Assembly: GCA_002415135.1 (NCBI GenBank) | Contig: DIBY01000006.1 | Coordinates: 1 to 64,000 of the forward strand | Source of the DNA: Flavobacteriales bacterium UBA5040 | Lineage (GTDB): Bacteria; Bacteroidota; Bacteroidia; Flavobacteriales; Weeksellaceae | DNA: 64,000 nucleotides | Direction: 5' to 3' | Shown: one piece after another, positions 59,571 through 64,000 of the stretch | How the letters are laid out: each line of letters opens with the position of its first letter | How positions within the stretch are numbered: position 1 is the first letter of the stretch | Notes under the pieces: model-generated | Databases searched by the model: none | What the model saw: only the letters and a program-made list of their open reading frames with translations | What the model was told of the DNA's origin: nothing | Translations under genes and position numbers: made by a program

Positions 59571-61581
59571 CCACCGTATTATCTACCATTTCTTTGGCGC
59601 TATTGTCTAAATTAGAGCGGAGCGGCAAGAAAAACCGCAATGGATTTTTCATAAAATATCTAAATATCTCGCGATAAATTTCCCTTACTTCTCCAAAATT
59701 AATCTTCCTCGACTGGAAAGCCAAGATCATCGATAAGCCAAAGCTGACCGCAAAATTAAAAAATCCAATTAAAAAGACCGTGAAAAAAGCAATCCAAAAA
59801 GTTGCATTACTCACCGAGAAATCGGCTCCATACAATCCTAACGCAAAGTTTCCGGAAGCGAACGTAATGTGACGAATATCTAAATCTAAACCGAAGAACA
59901 ATCCGATCGGTCCGGTAACTCCCAGAAAAATACCGAACCAGAAGTTTGAAATAATTCCCGCCCAATTTTTCGCGTAATATTCTGAAAGTCCTTTTGCTGC
60001 ATTTTTTCCAAAAAAGTAATTAAGAAATGGATTTTTTTCAATTCTTTTTGGAATGTGGTAAAAGACAGAACTGTTCCCAATATTACCAGAAATAATTCCA
60101 GATATAAATAAGAAAAAACCTGCGATACAAGCATGGAAAATAGCTTTAGACTGAATTGGATCCAGATCCTTTAGCAAAGCAGCCGATTTCTCTACGGCAA
60201 AATTTTGTTTAAAGATAACATCCATTCCGTAGATAATGGCGAGTGCGATTGGGAACGCCAATAAAACATTTCCCATAAAAGCGATGAATTGCGTGCGGAA
60301 TAATTTAGATACCAAATGCGCAAAATCCACATAATTCTTGCGGGTATTTTCTCCTTCCGATAGTACTTTCGCCATCGTAGCTGCCGTCATTGCCGGTTGC
60401 TTAGTGGCTAAAGTATAATTCATCAAATAAATCATAATGAATCCCATAGCGTAATTGAAAGCATAGAAAAAAGCATGCGAAAAATCGCTGCCCGGAATAT
60501 AACCGTATAATAATTTCAAAACGCAAAGAGCTCCTACTATAACTCCACCACCACTCGCCCGCCAGAACATCGACATATAATCTTTGGACGTCGAGGCGAT
60601 ATAATGTGATCCGGTTTCTGCAGTATGATTGGTAATCAAATGCGATTTCAGTCTGGTGCTGTCCGAAATTAATTCACGCAGATTATTTTTATGCGATTTA
60701 TATTCTAATATCTTGAAAAATAATCTTTTGGAATTTCGTAGAACATCTTCCTCTTTATCAAAAATCATCACCGAAAGAATGTCTGACATCCGTTCTAGCT
60801 GCTGTCTGATTTTAATTAAAGACTGATTAATTTTTCCAGAAATACCATATTTAGCAGAGTTTTTAAAAGCCAATGCAACAAAGTCTAAACATTGCTGCAT
60901 TAAAACTTTAATCTGCTTATAATTGACATCTTTCGACGTTAATTGAAAGTCGGGATTGTCTTTGTAGCTATGATTTAATAGATCAATTTCATTCTGCATT
61001 GCCAGAAATGGATTGTCAAAATTCCGGTATTCTGGCGCCATATTCACAACTTGTACGTCCATCGCATTTCCGATGATTCGCCAGGCAAGAATATTTAAGG
61101 AAAACAACAATTCATTTTTAACGCTGGGTCTTAAAATGAATTGATCAATTTTTAATAATCTAAAAATTTCATCTAAATGATCTTTTTTTAAAGTTCTAAA
61201 GAATTCAAGATCTGCTTTTGGACGTACAGAAACGGTGTCGACCAAATACCAGATCGTGTCTTCGTTTTCAACACTCGGCAAAATTTTATCCAGCAATCTT
61301 TTCTTTAATTCTGGGTAAAACGCATTTTCTGATAAAATGTTTGCTTCCGTCAATGAAAGATTAAACGGTTTACCTTCAAATAAATTTCGAATATAATAGC
61401 CAAAATTTTCGGTGAGTTCTTTATTTTCCTCTAAAAAATCCAAAACTTCATGAAAATCCTCTGAACGGATACTGCTCAATAATTCAATGAGTGGATCCAA
61501 AGATTTACTCTCATTTTGAAAGCTAAAATACTTGGTCAGAATGGTACTGAAACCTTCTCTATGTCGAAAAATAAATCCCAT
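59548..61581 (-). CDS. PF10136 membrane protein (named site-specific recombinase)
   Basis: The 677-residue protein has a long helical N-terminal part (about 1-310, ESKSLDPLIELLSSIRSEDFHEVLDFLEENKEL) and about six to seven membrane helices in the C-terminal half (about 330-640, including GGGVIVGALCVLKLLYGYIP, YAMGFIMIYLMNYTLATKQPAM, VLLAFPIALAIIYGMDVIF, and ISNFWFGIFLGVTGPIGLFFGLDLDIRHITFASGNFALGLYG). The repeated segment ATKQPAMTAATMAKVL is typical of the PF10136 family. The family name (site-specific recombinase, from Neisseria gcr) is doubtful for a polytopic membrane protein without visible tyrosine or serine recombinase residues. It lies 18 bases after mtgA and overlaps the dciA-like gene tail to tail. 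Confidence 0.78.
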   Translation of the reverse strand: MGFIFRHREGFSTILTKYFSFQNESKSLDPLIELLSSIRSEDFHEVLDFLEENKELTENFGYYIRNLFEGKPFNLSLTEANILSENAFYPELKKRLLDKILPSVENEDTIWYLVDTVSVRPKADLEFFRTLKKDHLDEIFRLLKIDQFILRPSVKNELLFSLNILAWRIIGNAMDVQVVNMAPEYRNFDNPFLAMQNEIDLLNHSYKDNPDFQLTSKDVNYKQIKVLMQQCLDFVALAFKNSAKYGISGKINQSLIKIRQQLERMSDILSVMIFDKEEDVLRNSKRLFFKILEYKSHKNNLRELISDSTRLKSHLITNHTAETGSHYIASTSKDYMSMFWRASGGGVIVGALCVLKLLYGYIPGSDFSHAFFYAFNYAMGFIMIYLMNYTLATKQPAMTAATMAKVLSEGENTRKNYVDFAHLVSKLFRTQFIAFMGNVLLAFPIALAIIYGMDVIFKQNFAVEKSAALLKDLDPIQSKAIFHACIAGFFLFISGIISGNIGNSSVFYHIPKRIEKNPFLNYFFGKNAAKGLSEYYAKNWAGIISNFWFGIFLGVTGPIGLFFGLDLDIRHITFASGNFALGLYGADFSVSNATFWIAFFTVFLIGFFNFAVSFGLSMILAFQSRKINFGEVREIYREIFRYFMKNPLRFFLPLRSNLDNSAKEMVDNTVVTKPEDQ

Positions 61582-61599
61582 AATCGCAGTAAAGATAAT

Positions 61600-62244
61600 T
61601 TATTTCAGCGTGATGTTATTCATTTGCCGCATGATCCAGCTGTGCTTTTTATTAAGGTAAGCAGACGGATTTTTGGGATCATATTTTTGTGGATTTGGCA
61701 AAATGGCGGCAATCCAGGCAGCTTCACTTTTTGTTAAATCCTGAGAACTTTTATTAAAGTAATATTTAGATGCAGCTTCAACTCCAAAAACGCCACGGCC
61801 CATTTCAATCGAATTCAGATATCGTTCTAAGATAACATCTTTACCCCAAACCAATTCAATAATGAAGGTGTAAACGGCTTCAAAACCTTTTCTAATCCAA
61901 CTTCTGCCTTGCCAAAGAAAAACATTCTTCGCTGTCTGCTGAGAAATCGTGCTTCCGCCGCGAATTTTTTTTCCTTTCTGATTATGCTGCATTGCTTTCT
62001 CTATTGCTTTATAATCAAATCCGTTGTGGTTAAAAAAGCTTTGATCTTCCGCAGCAATTACTGCTTTTTTTACATTACTGCCCATTTCAGCATAAGAAAT
62101 ATAATCTCTTTTCAGTTTTCCATATTCCATCAAACCACCAACTTGCGTGATGGTGATCGGCGGATTAAAGAATTTTCCCCAGACAATAAATAAAATATTT
62201 GCCAGGACGATGATATAAATGAGTTTTTTAATTTTCTTCCACAT
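61600..62244 (-). CDS. mtgA: Monofunctional peptidoglycan transglycosylase
   Basis: The enzyme polymerises lipid II into glycan strands without a transpeptidase domain. The 214 residues have an N-terminal membrane anchor (about 6-24, KLIYIIVLANILFIVWG) and the GT51 domain with EDQSFFNHNG (E66 catalytic), RGGSTISQQTAKN (95-107), RKGFEAVYTFIIELVWGKDVILERYLN and FGVEAASKYYFNK. I start at the ATG at 62244: an upstream in-frame start at 62274 would place the TATCTTTG box (62256-62263) inside the gene. Downstream, 18 bases separate it from the PF10136 gene. Confidence 0.92.
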   Translation of the reverse strand: MWKKIKKLIYIIVLANILFIVWGKFFNPPITITQVGGLMEYGKLKRDYISYAEMGSNVKKAVIAAEDQSFFNHNGFDYKAIEKAMQHNQKGKKIRGGSTISQQTAKNVFLWQGRSWIRKGFEAVYTFIIELVWGKDVILERYLNSIEMGRGVFGVEAASKYYFNKSSQDLTKSEAAWIAAILPNPQKYDPKNPSAYLNKKHSWIMRQMNNITLK

Positions 62245-62255
62245 AAATAAGGATC

Positions 62256-62263
62256 CAAAGATA
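62256..62263 (-). promoter_or_regulatory. -7 promoter box (TATCTTTG) of mtgA
   Basis: Perfect TAnnTTTG match on the minus strand, 12 bases before the mtgA ATG. A TTG lies about 16 bases further upstream, slightly short of the usual spacing. The leader would be very short. Confidence 0.5.
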
Positions 62264-62296
62264 TAAGATTTCAAAGGTGCAAAAATAGAGATAATA

Positions 62297-63343
62297 TTAC
62301 TTCAATTCTTTAAAATAAGTCAATTTATAATTGGGTAATAATTCTGGGTGAAAAATCCTGATATAATCCTTGAGAACAACATCAGCTCTTACTACTCCAC
62401 TTTCAAAATAATCATTGGATTTACCTTGTGTTTTGCGATCAATCGTATATAATTTCCCTTCGTTAAATACTGGTAATTTGGTATAATTGGGATTGATCTG
62501 AAGCAATTCTTTTTTATTTTGATGATTGCCAATGTTGACCCAGTATTCTGCTTTCTGACCTTTCACAAAAACCTCTTCAAAACTCATTGGGATTGCTTTG
62601 GTCTCAGAATTACCCGCATTAATATAAGTCGCATTCGCATCTAAAATGAATTGTGCTAAGTTTGATTGTCCACCCGGCAGGAACCATTGATTTCCGTACA
62701 TTTCATTAGCGAGAACAATCGGTTTATTAGCTGACCTTTTAGCTACTATTTTTAAAGAATCATACCTTTTTTGAATGTCTTCTACTTTAGAAACTGCTTT
62801 TTTATCATTATTAAAGAGCTTCCCAAATACCAATAAATATTTTGTTTTGTTTAAAGGATTCTGTTCCAGGTATTCATCCAGAAAAATAATTTCGATTCCG
62901 TTTTTTTTTATGAGATCATAAGTGTTTTCAAAACTTGCAATGTAGTTGGTGAAAATTGCGTCAGGTTTTAGAGCAATAATTTTTTCTAAATTATATTTTT
63001 GTTCATTTCCAACATTCTGAATTTTACCAGTCTTTACTAATTGATGAACTTTTTCTGAATACACATATTCCGGACTTGATATTCCGATGATGTTTCCTTC
63101 CAAATCGAGTTCCGTAAAATAACCAACTAAACTGGCATTCAGCAAAATAACATTCTTGAAAGGAAGTTTAGAAGTAGGAATTGTATAATCAAACTTTCCG
63201 GATTTTAACTGAAAAGTATTTCCATCTTTTTTAAACTGAACATTTTCTGAAACAATCTGCCAATCTTCTGATGTTGTTTTAATTTCCTTTTTACAGGCGA
63301 AAAGAAGAAAAAGTGATAAAAAAGTAAAAAAAGTTGATTTCAT
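62297..63343 (-). CDS. BtuF/FecB-type substrate-binding lipoprotein
   Basis: The 348-residue periplasmic lipoprotein (signal FLLFACKKE, acylated Cys near 17) belongs to the helical-backbone metal-receptor family of ABC importers. Features: DYTIPTSKLPFKNVILLNASLVGYFTELDLEGNIIGISSPEYVYSEKV, EKIIALKPDAIFTNYIASFENTYDLIKKNGIEIIFLDEYLEQNPLNKTKYLLVFGKLFN, and the second lobe GNQWFLPGGQSNLAQFILDANATYINAG. Ligand could be a ferric chelate, heme or cobalamin. No permease or ATPase is adjacent. A role in B12 supply would suit the class II reductase at 24947 but is not shown. Confidence 0.85.
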   Translation of the reverse strand: MKSTFFTFLSLFLLFACKKEIKTTSEDWQIVSENVQFKKDGNTFQLKSGKFDYTIPTSKLPFKNVILLNASLVGYFTELDLEGNIIGISSPEYVYSEKVHQLVKTGKIQNVGNEQKYNLEKIIALKPDAIFTNYIASFENTYDLIKKNGIEIIFLDEYLEQNPLNKTKYLLVFGKLFNNDKKAVSKVEDIQKRYDSLKIVAKRSANKPIVLANEMYGNQWFLPGGQSNLAQFILDANATYINAGNSETKAIPMSFEEVFVKGQKAEYWVNIGNHQNKKELLQINPNYTKLPVFNEGKLYTIDRKTQGKSNDYFESGVVRADVVLKDYIRIFHPELLPNYKLTYFKELK

Positions 63344-63346
63344 TTT

Positions 63347-63375
63347 TTGAAAGGAATAAAAAATTGTTATATTTG
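63347..63375 (+). promoter_or_regulatory. Promoter of the tRNA-Arg gene
   Basis: TTG, about 18 bases, then a perfect TATATTTG (63368-63375) match the Bacteroidota promoter consensus. The tRNA begins 14 bases after the box. The TTG lies at the start of the divergent lipoprotein gene. Confidence 0.7.
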
Positions 63376-63389
63376 CACACCGAAAAACA

Positions 63390-63463
63390 GGCCTCGTGGC
63401 GCAACTGAATAGCGCACTTGATTACGGCTCAAGAGGTTACTGGTTTGAATCCAGTCGAGGTCA
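63390..63463 (+). tRNA. tRNA-Arg, anticodon ACG
   Basis: A 74-base cloverleaf. Acceptor stem GGCCTCG pairs with CGAGGTC (one G-U), D-stem GCGC/GCGC, anticodon stem CTTGA / TCAAG with loop TTACGGC giving anticodon ACG, T-stem ACTGG / CCAGT with loop TTTGAAT. The discriminator is A; the CCA is not encoded. The A34 of anticodon ACG would be converted to inosine by TadA, allowing it to read CGU, CGC and CGA. It has its own promoter and terminator. Confidence 0.93.
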
Positions 63464-63465
63464 CT

Positions 63466-63493
63466 AAAACCTAGCATTGCGCTAGGTTTTTTT
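63466..63493. terminator. Terminator after the tRNA, shared with prmA
   Basis: A perfect 10-bp stem AAAACCTAGC / GCTAGGTTTT with a 5-base loop is followed by TTT on the plus strand. It also lies immediately past the prmA stop on the minus strand. Confidence 0.8.
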
Positions 63494-64000
63494 ATTTCTC
63501 TAAGAGTAAAGAAACCCACTCTTCCCGCTGAATTTTCTTTGTTAAAGTCAATTTTTCTGCGGTACAAACTTCCAAAATATCATCTACATCAAAGAAGCAT
63601 AAACCAGAAAGTAACAATTGTCCGCCATTATTTAAAATTGAAACATAAGTTGGAATATCTGATATTAGAATATTCCTATTGATGTTTGCCATAATAATAT
63701 CGAAGTTTTCACTTCCTAAATTATCTGCAGTTCCTTGCGAGATTTCTAATTCCACATTATTTCTGGCTGCGTTTTCAATCGAGTTTTCTACGGACCATTC
63801 ATCGATATCAATTGCTACCGTTTTTCCAGCTCCCTGTTGTTTCGCAAAAATGGCTAAAACCGAAGTTCCGCAACCCATATCCAAGACCGTTTTGCTTTTG
63901 AAATCCATGTCCAGCATTTGCTGAATCATCAAATACGTTGTGGCGTGATGACCCGTTCCGAAAGACATTTTGGGCTGAATAATAATCTCGTGTGGCAAGT
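63492..64000 (-). CDS. prmA: Ribosomal protein L11 methyltransferase, 5' end outside the window
   Basis: PrmA trimethylates ribosomal protein L11 using S-adenosylmethionine. About 168 residues of the C-terminal catalytic domain are visible. They contain PHEIIIQPKMSFGTGHHATTYLMIQQM, the SAM-binding TVLDMGCGTSVLAI, AIDIDEWSVENSIENAARN, and FDIIMANINRNILI, equivalent to the NPPY-type catalytic loop. The frame runs to the edge of the window, so the N-terminal substrate-recognition domain is missing. The first leucine codon, TTG (63996-63998), is internal. It ends within the terminator at 63466-63493. Confidence 0.92.
   Translation of the reverse strand, partial: LPHEIIIQPKMSFGTGHHATTYLMIQQMLDMDFKSKTVLDMGCGTSVLAIFAKQQGAGKTVAIDIDEWSVENSIENAARNNVELEISQGTADNLGSENFDIIMANINRNILISDIPTYVSILNNGGQLLLSGLCFFDVDDILEVCTAEKLTLTKKIQREEWVSLLLEK

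Noticed and set aside
59548..61581. The PF10136 gene as part of a mobile element
   Set aside because: It has membrane helices, no recombinase active-site residues, and sits between housekeeping genes without terminal repeats.
63390..63463. The tRNA-Arg as an integration site
   Set aside because: No integrase and no repeated copy of the tRNA 3' end is seen inside the window.

Overview
The window looks like a chromosomal stretch from a low-GC Bacteroidota of the class Flavobacteriia, most likely the Chryseobacterium/Kaistella neighbourhood (Weeksellaceae). The reasons are mixed. Promoter-like TAnnTTTG boxes, often reading TATATTTG or TATCTTTG, lie just upstream of many genes, and classical -35/-10 pairs are not evident. 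There is a T9SS type B sorting domain on a giant secreted protein, a TonB-dependent receptor, and many small secreted proteins starting with a MKK-type signal peptide. Intergenic hairpin repeats occur that I associate with this clade. The genus is an inference.

Left third (1-24.8 kb): the 3' part of prfC (release factor 3), a DUF4349-like lipoprotein, a DUF2891 protein, two small membrane proteins, a divergent acyl-CoA dehydrogenase / long-chain acyl-CoA ligase pair (fatty acid oxidation), two unknown secreted proteins, a zinc-ribbon protein, a 1350-residue SBBP-repeat protein exported by T9SS, a CvfB-like S1 protein, a catalase-like protein, a DUF4476 protein, lpdA, a stand-alone NACHT NTPase (the best candidate for an antiphage gene), a DUF2071 protein and a TonB-dependent receptor.

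Middle (24.9-45.2 kb): a B12-dependent ribonucleotide reductase; a minus-strand run of recQ, a RelE/ParE-like toxin-antitoxin pair, a glycosyltransferase and a small lipoprotein; kdsD (LPS Kdo branch) and tatC; a metallo-beta-lactamase-fold enzyme and a TspO-like membrane protein; a sensor kinase / NarL-type regulator pair next to a processive family 2 glycosyltransferase; a 3-oxoadipyl-CoA-type thiolase; and a minus-strand block of small proteins (VOC, two secreted proteins, DUF1569) behind a Crp/Fnr regulator.

Right third (45.6-64 kb): a TolC / HlyD / ABC-2 permease export operon with no ATPase in view, a 1954-residue alpha-2-macroglobulin, a UbiA-like membrane protein, a BamA-like POTRA/barrel protein, recF with a translationally coupled DciA-like gene, a PF10136 membrane protein behind mtgA, a metal/cobalamin-type substrate-binding lipoprotein, tRNA-Arg(ACG) and the 3' part of prmA.

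Between the genes are at least two families of dispersed, REPIN-like imperfect inverted repeats (two copies each), a third 20-bp palindrome (two copies, both between a stop codon and its terminator), and well-formed intrinsic terminators. No transposase, integrase, phage gene or CRISPR array is visible.
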